From: Prevotella heparinolytica
GTDB taxonomy: Bacteria > Bacteroidota > Bacteroidia > Bacteroidales > Bacteroidaceae
Length of the DNA: 64,000 bases
Reading direction: 5' to 3'
Assembly (NCBI RefSeq): GCF_004342845.1
Contig: NZ_SLXB01000004.1
Span: 98,455-162,454 of the forward strand
Shown: positions 55,463 to 64,000 of the stretch, in pieces
How the letters are laid out: every line of letters starts with the position of its first letter
How positions within the stretch are numbered: the stretch's first letter is position 1
The notes under the pieces: generated by a model
Database searches by the model: none
What the model saw: the letters and a program-made list of their open reading frames with translations, nothing else
What the model was told of the DNA's origin: nothing
Program-made: the position numbers and the translations under genes

Positions 55463-57442
55463 ATGCTTACCTTAAAAAATACCCGATTATTGCTGGCTGT
55501 AGCAATCTTGTGCATTTCCTTTTCCGCTTTACGGGCGGAAAACAATCCCAAGCCTTTCACCATTCCCGAACTGAAAGAGTGGAAGGGAGGCAAAGGACAT
55601 TTTGAGTTGAACGGAGAAACCTCGATAATCTTCGATAGAAAACAGCCTGAAGCCGAGAAAGTGGCGAAGCTGTTTGCCGAGGACTGCCGGCTGATGTTCG
55701 GATTCGCCCCGAAGGTGAATGCCGATGGTGGGAAAAAAAGCGGTATACGCTTCAGCCTGTCATCGAAATCCGATTTGGGCGAAGAGGGTTATCGCATACG
55801 GATAGGCCAAGGCATAGAAGTGTCGGCTTCGCATGCGAAAGGGCTGTATTGGGCTACTCGCACCCTACTTCAAATAGCCGAACAGGACGAACAGCGCCGG
55901 CTGCCTAAAGGTACAATAACGGATTCGCCCGATTATTCGGTTCGAGGATTCATGATGGACTGCGGGCGTAAGTTCATACCACTCTCTTACCTCCAAGACT
56001 TGGTCAAAGTGATGGCCTATTACAAGATGAACGTGCTGCAAGTGCACCTTAACGACAACGGCTTCAAAGAGTACTTCGACAACGATTGGAACAAGACTTA
56101 CGCCGCTTTCCGTTTGGAGAGCGACACATATCCCGGTCTGACCTCAAGAGACGGGCACTACAGCAAAGAAGAGTTTATCGCTTTTCAGGAAGAGGCACAG
56201 AAACTGGGTGTCGAAATCATACCCGAAATAGATGTGCCGGCACATGCGCTGGCGTTTACTCATTACAAACCGTCCATTGGAAGCAAGGAGTATGGAATGG
56301 ATCATCTGGATCTGTTCAATTCGGAAACCTATACGTTTGTCGACGCGCTGTTTAAAGAATACTTGGAAGGAGAAAAGCCTGTGTTCAGAGGGCCGCGTGT
56401 ACACATAGGTACGGACGAGTATTCCAATAAAGACCAACAGGTGGTGGAGAAGTTCAGAGCTTTCACCGACCATTACATAAGGTATGTAGAGAGCTTCGGG
56501 AAGCAAGCCGTAGTTTGGGGAGCGCTGACGCATGCCAAAGGCGAAACTCCGGTGAAAGCGGACAACGTCGTCATGAATGCTTGGTACAACGGCTATGCAA
56601 ATCCGATAGATATGATTGAGCAAGGTTACAAACTGATAAGCGTCCCCGACGGTCTGACATATATTGTACCTGCTGCCGGATACTATTACGATTACCTGAG
56701 CACAAAGAGTCTGTATGACAGCTGGACGCCTGCGCAAATTGGCGATGTGAAACTTGAGGAGCGTCATCCGAGTTTGCTTGGCGGCATGTTTGCCGTATGG
56801 AACGACCACGTGGGCAACGGCATTTCGGTGAAAGACATTCATCACCGCACGTACCCGGCCTTGCAGACGCTGGCCGTGAAGATGTGGACGGGAGTCGGCA
56901 CGGCCTGCCTTTACGAGGCTTTCGAGGAAAAGCGAATGGCTTTGAGCGAAGCACCCGGCGTCAATCAACTGGGACGTATCGGCAAGGTGAAAGGATTGGT
57001 GTATGAACAGACTCTCTTGGCGTCCGGTTCTGTAACTCCTCACCGGGAAATAGGCTATAATTATAAGGTATCTTTCGACGTGGAAGGGCGTAACGAGAGC
57101 AAAGGGACGGTACTGTTCCGCTCGCCCAATGCGGAGTTCTACCTCTGCGACCCTATATCGGGGATGATGGGTTTTGCCCGTGACGGTTATCTCAATACCT
57201 TCAACTACCGGGTGATGCCGGGTGAAAAGGCATCCATCGCCATTGAGGGAGATAATAAATCGACCCGTCTGTATGTGAACGGTAAATTGCAGGAGGAACT
57301 GCATATACGCCGGTTGGACTTTGTGCAGGACGATCCGCAGAAATCGAAGAAGATGTACCATGTGCGCACGCTTGTCTTCCCGTTGGAGCAGGCCGGAACA
57401 TTCAACAGCATCGTCCGGAATCTGAAAGTGTATAACGAATAG
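55463..57442 (+). CDS. Beta-N-acetylhexosaminidase (GH20), paralog 1
   Basis: Retaining exo-enzyme that removes terminal GlcNAc or GalNAc by substrate-assisted catalysis. 659 residues: signal peptide (LLLAVAILCISFSALRA), GH20b N-terminal domain (30-150), the TIM barrel from YSVRGFMMDCGRKFIP to the catalytic Asp-Glu pair in VHIGTDEYSN (Asp 318, Glu 319; family motif HxGGDE, here HIGTDE), the tryptophan-lined pocket, and a C-terminal concanavalin-like domain ending RNLKVYNE. Full-length similarity to the second GH20 downstream shows a tandem duplication. The gene is 18 bases after the propeller lipoprotein, and a terminator follows. Confidence 0.94.
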   Translation: MLTLKNTRLLLAVAILCISFSALRAENNPKPFTIPELKEWKGGKGHFELNGETSIIFDRKQPEAEKVAKLFAEDCRLMFGFAPKVNADGGKKSGIRFSLSSKSDLGEEGYRIRIGQGIEVSASHAKGLYWATRTLLQIAEQDEQRRLPKGTITDSPDYSVRGFMMDCGRKFIPLSYLQDLVKVMAYYKMNVLQVHLNDNGFKEYFDNDWNKTYAAFRLESDTYPGLTSRDGHYSKEEFIAFQEEAQKLGVEIIPEIDVPAHALAFTHYKPSIGSKEYGMDHLDLFNSETYTFVDALFKEYLEGEKPVFRGPRVHIGTDEYSNKDQQVVEKFRAFTDHYIRYVESFGKQAVVWGALTHAKGETPVKADNVVMNAWYNGYANPIDMIEQGYKLISVPDGLTYIVPAAGYYYDYLSTKSLYDSWTPAQIGDVKLEERHPSLLGGMFAVWNDHVGNGISVKDIHHRTYPALQTLAVKMWTGVGTACLYEAFEEKRMALSEAPGVNQLGRIGKVKGLVYEQTLLASGSVTPHREIGYNYKVSFDVEGRNESKGTVLFRSPNAEFYLCDPISGMMGFARDGYLNTFNYRVMPGEKASIAIEGDNKSTRLYVNGKLQEELHIRRLDFVQDDPQKSKKMYHVRTLVFPLEQAGTFNSIVRNLKVYNE

Positions 57443-57477
57443 CTGTTCCTACCGACGTTTTTTAGCAGACAAACGTA

Positions 57478-57520
57478 GGGCGTGTGCGTCGTCCGATGTC
57501 GCACACGCCCTTTTCTCTTT
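57478..57520 (+). terminator. Intrinsic terminator after GH20 paralog 1
   Basis: GGGCGTGTGCG (57478-57488) and CGCACACGCCC (57500-57510) form a perfect 11-bp stem with an 11-base loop, followed by TTTTCTCTTT. It splits the PUL into a first part (susC to GH20-1) and a second (GH20-2, GH2). Confidence 0.85.
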
Positions 57521-57729
57521 AGAAAGCACGCCTTGGTCTTTCGCTATGCCCACCGAAAGAGATACTTTTCGTAAAGTTGTCAGTATGAGATTCGTATAAA
57601 AGAGTTAATACTATATAAACAAAAACGCCATACGCATAATTTATTGTGTAGATTTATCATCTTTACGTACTATAACCTTATAAGTAAATCTTTAGTAAAA
57701 AAATATTTATAACTGCTATAAAAAATACC

Positions 57730-59718
57730 ATGATTATCCTTAAAAACATCCGATTGTTGATGGCTGTTGCAGCCTTGCTTTTCTCTGTTTCCTCTGTTTC
57801 CTCTGTGCGAGCGGAAGTTAATCCCAAGCCTTTCACCATCCCCGAACTGAAAGGGTGGAAAGGGGCTGAAGGGCACTTCGACTTAAACGCTCAAACCTTG
57901 CTTGCTTTCGATGCGAGTAATCCTGATGTGGCCGAAGTGGCGAAGATGTTTGCCGATGATTGTAGGCTGATGTTCGGTTTCTCTCCTCGCATACAGCCCG
58001 GTGCCAAAACGAAAGGAAGCATCCGTTTCCGCTTGGAGTCCAAACCCGACCGGGGTAGGGAGGGGTATCGTGTCCGCATAGCCGACCGCATCGAAGTGTC
58101 CGCTTCAAATGCCACAGGGCTTTATATGGCTACCCGCACCCTGCTTCAAATAGCTGAACAAGACGGACAGCATCGGCTGCCCAAAGGCACCATAACCGAC
58201 TCACCCGACTACGACGTGCGCGGATTCATGATAGACTGCGGACGGAAGTTCATACCGATGGCCTATCTGAAAGACCTCCTCAAAGTGATGGCCTACTACA
58301 AGATGAACACTTTGCAGGTGCATCTCAACGATAATGGTTTCAAAGAATACTTTGAAAACGATTGGAACAAGACGTATGCCGCTTTCCGTTTGGAGTGCGA
58401 CACTTATCCGGGGCTGACCGCAAGAGACGGGCACTACACCAAAAAGGAATTTATAGCCTTGCAGGAAGAGGCCGGAAAGATGGGCATCAATATCATCCCC
58501 GAGATAGACGTGCCCGCGCATGCGTTGGCGTTTACCCGGTACAAACCGTCCATCGGCAGTAAAGAGTATGGCATGGATCATCTCGACCTGTTCAACCCGG
58601 AAACTTATACCTTTGTGGATGCGCTGTTTAAGGAATATCTGGAAGGAGAGCAACCCGTATTCAGAGGATCGCAGGTGCACATCGGCACGGACGAGTATTC
58701 CAACAAAGACAAAGCTGTGGTGGAACGGTTCAGGGCTTTTACCGACCGCTACATCAGATATGTGGAGAGCTTCGGCAAGCAGGCCGTTATTTGGGGATCG
58801 CTGACGCATGCCAAAGGCAGCACCCCGGTGAAAGTAGACAATGTTGTTATGGATGCTTGGTCTAATGATTATGCCAATCCGCTTGAGATGCTCGACTTGG
58901 GCTACAAATTAGTCAGTATTCCCGACGGACTGACGTATATCGTACCTGCTGCCGGATACTATTACGACTACTTGAATACGAAGCGCTTGTATGAGAGCTG
59001 GACACCGGCGCAAATCAATTCCGTAAAGATAGAGGAACGTCATCCGAATTTGCTTGGGGGCATGTTCGCCGTATGGAACGACCATGTGGGGAACGGTATT
59101 TCGGTGCAAGATATTCACCATCGCACGTATCCGGCTTTGCAAACATTGGCTGTCAAGATGTGGACGGGCGAAAACATTTCTTGGTCTTACGATGATTTTG
59201 AAGAAAAGAGGCTGGCGTTGAGCGAAGCTCCGGGAGTAAACCGGCTGGGGCGTATCGGTTCGACGAAAGGATTGGTGTACGAACTCTCCGAACTGAAACC
59301 GGGCTTTACCACCCCTTATCGCGAAATAGGATACGGTTATCGTGTTTCCTTTGATGTGGAAGGACGCGAAGAGTCGAAAGGAGCCGTGCTGTTCCGCTCG
59401 CCCGATGCCGAATTCTACCTTGCCGACCCAATAAGTGGAATGATGGGCTTTGCGCGCGATGGTTATCTCAATACCTTCAACTACCGGGTGATGCCGGGTG
59501 AGAAAGTCTCCATTTCCATCGAAGGGGACAATAAATCGACACGGCTTTATGTAGACGGCAAGTTGCGGGAAGAACTCAACATCCTGCGCCGCGATTTCGT
59601 GCAAAACGATAGTCAGAAGATAAAGAAGATGTATTATGTACGTACGCTTCTGTTCCCGCTCAAGGAAGCCGGGACATTCAACAGCATAATCTGGAACTTG
59701 AAAGTATATAACGAGTGA
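57730..59718 (+). CDS. Beta-N-acetylhexosaminidase (GH20), paralog 2
   Basis: 662 residues, collinear with paralog 1 from the signal peptide (LLMAVAALLFSVSSVSSVRA) to the end (WNLKVYNE). Catalytic pair Asp 321-Glu 322 in VHIGTDEYSN. It has the same architecture: GH20b domain, barrel, concanavalin-like tail. Differences cluster in surface loops and the C-terminal third, so the two may differ in linkage or aglycon preference. The 287-bp gap before it contains the terminator at 57478 and an AT-rich stretch likely to hold a promoter, though no clear -7 box is seen. It is followed by the GH2 gene after 54 bases. Confidence 0.94.
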   Translation: MIILKNIRLLMAVAALLFSVSSVSSVRAEVNPKPFTIPELKGWKGAEGHFDLNAQTLLAFDASNPDVAEVAKMFADDCRLMFGFSPRIQPGAKTKGSIRFRLESKPDRGREGYRVRIADRIEVSASNATGLYMATRTLLQIAEQDGQHRLPKGTITDSPDYDVRGFMIDCGRKFIPMAYLKDLLKVMAYYKMNTLQVHLNDNGFKEYFENDWNKTYAAFRLECDTYPGLTARDGHYTKKEFIALQEEAGKMGINIIPEIDVPAHALAFTRYKPSIGSKEYGMDHLDLFNPETYTFVDALFKEYLEGEQPVFRGSQVHIGTDEYSNKDKAVVERFRAFTDRYIRYVESFGKQAVIWGSLTHAKGSTPVKVDNVVMDAWSNDYANPLEMLDLGYKLVSIPDGLTYIVPAAGYYYDYLNTKRLYESWTPAQINSVKIEERHPNLLGGMFAVWNDHVGNGISVQDIHHRTYPALQTLAVKMWTGENISWSYDDFEEKRLALSEAPGVNRLGRIGSTKGLVYELSELKPGFTTPYREIGYGYRVSFDVEGREESKGAVLFRSPDAEFYLADPISGMMGFARDGYLNTFNYRVMPGEKVSISIEGDNKSTRLYVDGKLREELNILRRDFVQNDSQKIKKMYYVRTLLFPLKEAGTFNSIIWNLKVYNE

Positions 59719-59772
59719 GAACCTTTAAAATAAATTCTAACTATTTTGATACAGAAACAATCTTTTAATTTT

Positions 59773-62700
59773 ATGAAAAAGCTACTTGTCATCATTTTGT
59801 TGTTTGAGTCGTTTGTTTCGGCAGCATTCGCGGTTCGAGACAGTCTGGGCGGATTTCAATACGCGTTAGTCCAAGCACCCGACGGGAAGGAATGGGAGTC
59901 GCCCGAGCGATTGGCCCTGAACAAAGAGCAACCTCGCGCCACTTTCTTTTCCTTTGCCGACGTTGTCTCCGCCCGGAAAGTTTTGCCGGAGCATAGCGCT
60001 TATTGGATGAGTCTCAACGGTGACTGGAAATTCAAGTGGGTGCCCAATCCCGATGAGCGTCCGAAAGACTTCCAACGCACGGACTATGATGTGTCGGCTT
60101 GGGACGACATCCACGTGCCCTCGAGCTGGAACATTTACGGCATACAGAAAGACGGCACGCAGAAGTACGGCACGCCCATCTACGTGAACCAGCCTGTCAT
60201 TTTCCAGCATAAAGTGGCGGTGGACGACTGGCGCGGAGGAGTGATGCGCACACCGCCTGCCCACTGGACCACCTACAAGCATCGCAACGAAGTGGGGTCT
60301 TACCGCCGTGATTTTACGTTGCCTGCCGGCTGGAACGGCCGCAAAGTATTCATTAACTTCGACGGGGTGGATTCTTTCTTTTATCTTTGGATAAACGGGC
60401 AATACGTGGGCTTCTCCAAAAACTCGCGAAACACGGCGAGCTTCAACATCACTCCTTACCTCACAGCCGGAAAAAACACGGTGGCCGTGGCTGTTTATCG
60501 TAGTTCCGACGCTTCTTTCCTCGAAGCGCAAGATATGTTCCGCCTGCCGGGAATTTTCCGTACGGTGGCACTCACCTCCGTTCCGAAGCTGCATGTGCGC
60601 GACTTGGTGGTTATCCCCGACCTGAATTCCGCCTTCGACGAGGGTACACTCTCCATCAAGGCCGATATTCGCAATCTGGACAAGAAAGAGGCAAAAGGCT
60701 ACAGCATGGTCTATTCGCTTTATGCCAACAAGCTTTATTCGGACGAGAACACGCCGTTGGCAAATGTTGCGGCCGTTGCTTCCATCGTGCCCGTGGGCAA
60801 AGAGGGCGTCGTCACCTGTGAAACCACACTGGCACTGCCGAAACCTCTGCTGTGGTCGGCAGAGACGCCTCACCGCTACACATTGGTGGGCGAACTGAAA
60901 GACAAGAAAGGGCGCACCATGGAAACCGTTTCTGCCTATGTGGGATTCCGCAAAGTGGAAATCAAGGACACGCCGGCTTCTGAAGATGAATTCGGACTGG
61001 CCGGACGCTATTACTACATCAACGGGAAAACGGTGAAACTGAAAGGTGTGAACCGCCATGAGACGAATCCCGCATTAGGACATGCCATCACACGCGAACA
61101 GATGGAGAAGGAAGTGATGCTGATGAAACGTGCCAACATCAACCACGTGCGCAATTCGCACTATCCCGACGACCCTTATTGGTACTATCTTTGCGATAAA
61201 TACGGCATTTATCTGGAAGATGAAGCCAATTTGGAATCGCATCAGTATTATTACGGCAAAGCATCCCTTTCTCACCCCGTGGAATGGGAAAAGGCGCACG
61301 TGGCACGCGTGATGGAGATGGTGCACAGCAATGTCAATCACCCCTCTATCGTCATCTGGTCGCTGGGCAACGAGGCCGGGCCGGGAAAGAATTTCGTAAC
61401 CGCTTATAATGCCCTGAAGGCTTTCGACCTTTCCCGACCGGTGCAATACGAGCGTAACAACGACATTGTGGATATGGGTTCCGATCAATACCCCTCCATC
61501 AGCAAAACCCGCTTGCGCGCCAAGGGCCTTACGGACGAGAAGTTCCCGTTCCACATCTCTGAATACGCACACTCCATGGGTAATGCCGTGGGTAATCTGG
61601 TGGATTATTGGGAAGCCATCGAAAGCTCCAACTATATCTGCGGTGGAGCCATCTGGGACTGGGTGGATCAAGCCTTGTACAACTATACCCCCGACGGCAA
61701 GCGATACATGGCTTACGGCGGCGACTTCGGCGACACGCCCAACGACGGACAGTTCGTGATGAACGGCATCGTCTTTGCCGACCTCGAGCCCAAACCGCAA
61801 TACTATGAGGTGAAGAAAGTATATCAGCATATCGGTGTGCAAGCCAAAGATGTGCAGCAGGGCAGTTTTGAAATCTTCAATAAATACTATTTCAAAGACC
61901 TCGGCGACTATGAAGTGCGTTGGTCGCTTTACGAAAACGGTGTGGAGGTGCAGAACGGCATGCTGCCTCACGTTGCAGTTGCTCCACGCAGCCGCGCTCT
62001 CGTGCGGATTCCTTATAAATATGAAACGTTGAAACCCGCCGCCGAATATTTCGTGAAAGTACAGTTCCTCTTGAAAGAGGCGCAGCCTTGGGCGGAAAAG
62101 GGCTATGTGATGGCGGAGGAGCAACTCCCCTTGAAGCCGGCAGGCAATCTGCCTGGCATGGGTACGTTGACCGCAAATGCCGGAGAGCTCATTACCGGCA
62201 AGACGGACGGACGTTTCACTGACGTACAAGGTAAGGATTTCGAAGCTTGTTTCGACACGCAAACCGGAAGCATTCATCGCTTGAAATACAAAGGCGAGAC
62301 TATCATTGCCGACGGAAACGGGCCGAAGTTGGATGCTTTCCGTGCTTTCGTCAACAACGACAACTGGGTGTATGCCGGTTGGTTTGAAAACGGGTTGCAC
62401 AACCTGCAACACAAGGTGGTGCGCGCCACCACCATGCAACGTGCCGACGGGGCTGTGGTATTGGCCTTCACCGTGGAATCCCAGGCTCCCAATGCCGCAC
62501 GCATTCTGGGCGGAACATCCAGCGGTAAGAACAAGATAGAGGAACTGACCGACCGGAAGTTCGGCGAGAACGACTTTAAATTTACCACCAATCAGGTATG
62601 GACGGTCTATCGCGACGGTTCGATAGAACTTCAGGCAGGCATTACGTCCAACCGTCCTACGCTGATACTTCCACGCTTGGGCTATGTGATGAAACTTCCG

Positions 62701-63798
62701 CAGAAATACGAGAACTTTACGTACTACGGTTGCGGCCCTGTCGAGAACTATCCCGACCGTAAGACGGGGCAGTTCATCGAGATACACCGCAACAAGGTGG
62801 CGGATGAATTTGCCAATTTCCCCAAGCCGCAAGACATGGCAAACCATGAAGACGTGCGTTGGTGTGCGTTGACCGATGAGGCAGGTGCAGGAGCGCAATT
62901 CATCGCCACCGGCGGCAAGATGTCTGTGGCACCCTTGCAATATACAGCCACAGAGATGATTCTGGCGGGGCATCCTTATCAGCTTCCGGAGGTGACGGGC
63001 ACTTATCTGCATCTCGACTTGGGAGTTACCGGATTGGGCGGAAACAGTTGCGGGCAAGGCGGCCCGTTGAAACACGACAGAATATTGGCAGGCCAGCATT
63101 CGTTCGGTTTCATCATCCGTCCGGCAGCGCACGACCTGAGTGCAGCCGCACAAGTGGCTGCCGGCGGAGAGATTCCGCTGAACATCGTGCGCAACGAAGC
63201 AGGCGATGTGACATTCGTATCCACACGCCCCGAAGCCGAGATATGCTACACTGTGGGGAAAGAAAAGAAAGCGAGAATCTACAACGCTCCTATCCCGATG
63301 CGCGAAGGCGGCAACGTGACGGCATGGTTCAAGTCGACTCCCGGCATCAAGGCATCGCAAACATTCGGCAAGATAGAGAAAGTGCAGGCTGAAGTGATAA
63401 ACGCCAGCAGTCAGGAAACCGATGGCGGAGAAGCCACGAACCTGACCGACGGAGATGCCGGAACCATTTGGCATACCATGTACTCCGTGACCCTTGCCAA
63501 ATATCCGCATTGGATAGATTTGGATGCCAAGGATGCGAAGATAATCAAAGGCGTCACTTATCTGCCCCGGCAGGACAGCGACAACGGAAACGTGAAGGAT
63601 TACAGCATCCTGATCAGTACCGACGGCAAAACTTGGAGCGATCCCGTGGCTAAAGGCAGCTTCGAGAACGACCGGAAAGAAAAGACCGTACGCTTTGACA
63701 AACCGGTGAAAGCACGCTACATCCGTTTCATGGCTTTGAGCGAGCAACACGGGCAGGATTATGCGTCGGGAGCGGAAATAGGTATCTTGGCCGAATAA
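59773..63798 (+). CDS. Beta-galactosidase, GH2, large multidomain form
   Basis: 1341 residues from ATG 59773 with a signal peptide (MKKLLVIILLFESFVSAAFA). Order: GH2 sugar-binding domain (SWNIYGIQKDGTQKYGTPIY, INGQYVGFSKNSR), Ig-like domain, the barrel with acid/base Glu 534 in SLGNEAGPG and nucleophile Glu 597 in ISEYAHSMGNAVGN, the bgal small-chain domain (YYGCGPVENYPDRKTGQF), then an Fn3/CHB_HEX_C-like strand region (ICYTVGKEKKARIYN) and a C-terminal F5/8 type C (CBM32-like) domain from about residue 1210 with LTDGDAGTIWHT and RYIRFMAL. The CBM32-like end often binds galactose. A TTG at 59746 in frame is not used, since it precedes the signal peptide. Confidence 0.95.
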   Translation: MKKLLVIILLFESFVSAAFAVRDSLGGFQYALVQAPDGKEWESPERLALNKEQPRATFFSFADVVSARKVLPEHSAYWMSLNGDWKFKWVPNPDERPKDFQRTDYDVSAWDDIHVPSSWNIYGIQKDGTQKYGTPIYVNQPVIFQHKVAVDDWRGGVMRTPPAHWTTYKHRNEVGSYRRDFTLPAGWNGRKVFINFDGVDSFFYLWINGQYVGFSKNSRNTASFNITPYLTAGKNTVAVAVYRSSDASFLEAQDMFRLPGIFRTVALTSVPKLHVRDLVVIPDLNSAFDEGTLSIKADIRNLDKKEAKGYSMVYSLYANKLYSDENTPLANVAAVASIVPVGKEGVVTCETTLALPKPLLWSAETPHRYTLVGELKDKKGRTMETVSAYVGFRKVEIKDTPASEDEFGLAGRYYYINGKTVKLKGVNRHETNPALGHAITREQMEKEVMLMKRANINHVRNSHYPDDPYWYYLCDKYGIYLEDEANLESHQYYYGKASLSHPVEWEKAHVARVMEMVHSNVNHPSIVIWSLGNEAGPGKNFVTAYNALKAFDLSRPVQYERNNDIVDMGSDQYPSISKTRLRAKGLTDEKFPFHISEYAHSMGNAVGNLVDYWEAIESSNYICGGAIWDWVDQALYNYTPDGKRYMAYGGDFGDTPNDGQFVMNGIVFADLEPKPQYYEVKKVYQHIGVQAKDVQQGSFEIFNKYYFKDLGDYEVRWSLYENGVEVQNGMLPHVAVAPRSRALVRIPYKYETLKPAAEYFVKVQFLLKEAQPWAEKGYVMAEEQLPLKPAGNLPGMGTLTANAGELITGKTDGRFTDVQGKDFEACFDTQTGSIHRLKYKGETIIADGNGPKLDAFRAFVNNDNWVYAGWFENGLHNLQHKVVRATTMQRADGAVVLAFTVESQAPNAARILGGTSSGKNKIEELTDRKFGENDFKFTTNQVWTVYRDGSIELQAGITSNRPTLILPRLGYVMKLPQKYENFTYYGCGPVENYPDRKTGQFIEIHRNKVADEFANFPKPQDMANHEDVRWCALTDEAGAGAQFIATGGKMSVAPLQYTATEMILAGHPYQLPEVTGTYLHLDLGVTGLGGNSCGQGGPLKHDRILAGQHSFGFIIRPAAHDLSAAAQVAAGGEIPLNIVRNEAGDVTFVSTRPEAEICYTVGKEKKARIYNAPIPMREGGNVTAWFKSTPGIKASQTFGKIEKVQAEVINASSQETDGGEATNLTDGDAGTIWHTMYSVTLAKYPHWIDLDAKDAKIIKGVTYLPRQDSDNGNVKDYSILISTDGKTWSDPVAKGSFENDRKEKTVRFDKPVKARYIRFMALSEQHGQDYASGAEIGILAE

Positions 63799-63830
63799 GA
63801 AAGGAGAATCGAAGAGCGGTTTTATGAAAA

Positions 63831-63877
63831 GAAAGCCCCGATAGCATCACGAAGCTATCGGGGCTTTCCGTTTTTTT
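63831..63877 (+). terminator. Intrinsic terminator after GH2
   Basis: GAAAGCCCCGATAGC (63831-63845), 8-base loop, GCTATCGGGGCTTTC (63854-63868), CG, then seven T. Perfect 15-bp stem; ends the PUL transcript. Confidence 0.9.
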
Positions 63878-63908
63878 GACAGACCTTTTTCCTGTTCCGA
63901 TATATTAC

Positions 63909-63982
63909 TGTCCGCTAAACCATAATTATCTACTCCCAACTCGTTAACTATTACGTGTTGGGAGTATTTCTTTTTTCGGACA
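63909..63982 (+). other. Nested inverted repeats at window end
   Basis: TGTCCG (63909-63914) pairs with CGGACA (63977-63982), and inside it ACTCCCAAC (63932-63940) pairs with GTTGGGAGT (63957-63965), followed by T-rich sequence. It could be the terminator of a gene arriving from the right or a structured leader of the next gene, which lies outside. Confidence 0.45.
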
Positions 63983-64000
63983 AGCCCCCTTATTTCAAAT

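Noticed and set aside
61075..63750. 891-codon minus-strand frame opposite the GH2 gene
   Set aside because: Antisense shadow of a strongly recognised beta-galactosidase; no motifs or start signals.

Overview
The window reads as a chromosome segment of a Bacteroides-type gut anaerobe. Supporting signs are a hybrid two-component regulator, a SusC/SusD polysaccharide utilization locus (PUL), many lipoproteins with a Cys lipobox, a three-subunit fumarate reductase/succinate dehydrogenase, rubrerythrin, and repeated Bacteroides-type -7 promoter boxes (TAnnTTTG) ahead of genes. There are no rRNA or tRNA genes, no CRISPR array, no transposase gene and no prophage.

Layout. 1-2133: the 3' part of a hybrid two-component regulator. 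2915-8740 (minus): an RND efflux operon (adaptor, pump, an unlisted 41-residue membrane peptide, outer-membrane factor), divergent from an AraC-family gene. 9925-15573 (minus): a membrane protein, a lipoprotein, then a tight run lpdA - thiol oxidoreductase - DUF2007-like - dacB. 15729-25173: a lipoprotein, Na+/Ca2+ exchanger, GNAT-like protein, a candidate structured RNA, parE-coaD-ctp, a PAP2 phosphatase and an AraC regulator. 25695-29161: the fumarate reductase/succinate dehydrogenase operon. 29251-39349: a PAP2/beta-barrel fusion, a phosphodiesterase, a DUF2059-U32-thioesterase-dprA run, a dihydrouridine synthase, nadB and rubrerythrin. 39942-44791: a SulP transporter, then a nuclease, a Tsx-like barrel and a purine permease that could form a nucleic-acid scavenging set. 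46173-63798: a PUL with a FecR anti-sigma factor, SusC with an STN domain, SusD, a DUF6057-like membrane protein, a beta-propeller lipoprotein with a CxxCH motif, two GH20 hexosaminidases and a GH2 beta-galactosidase. The enzyme set fits beta-linked galactose and N-acetylhexosamine, as in host mucin, N-glycan or milk-type glycans.

The least ordinary content is in the spacers. Three copies of a roughly 240-347 bp non-coding element have imperfect terminal inverted repeats (ACCTGA...TCAGGT) and matching AT-rich flanks that look like target duplications. Each carries six head-to-tail 22-bp units. Other spacers hold arrays of different sequence but the same 22-bp period, mostly palindromic. Also notable are the small ORF inside the efflux operon, a frameshifted AT-rich gene relic, and an anti-sigma gene with no adjacent sigma factor gene.
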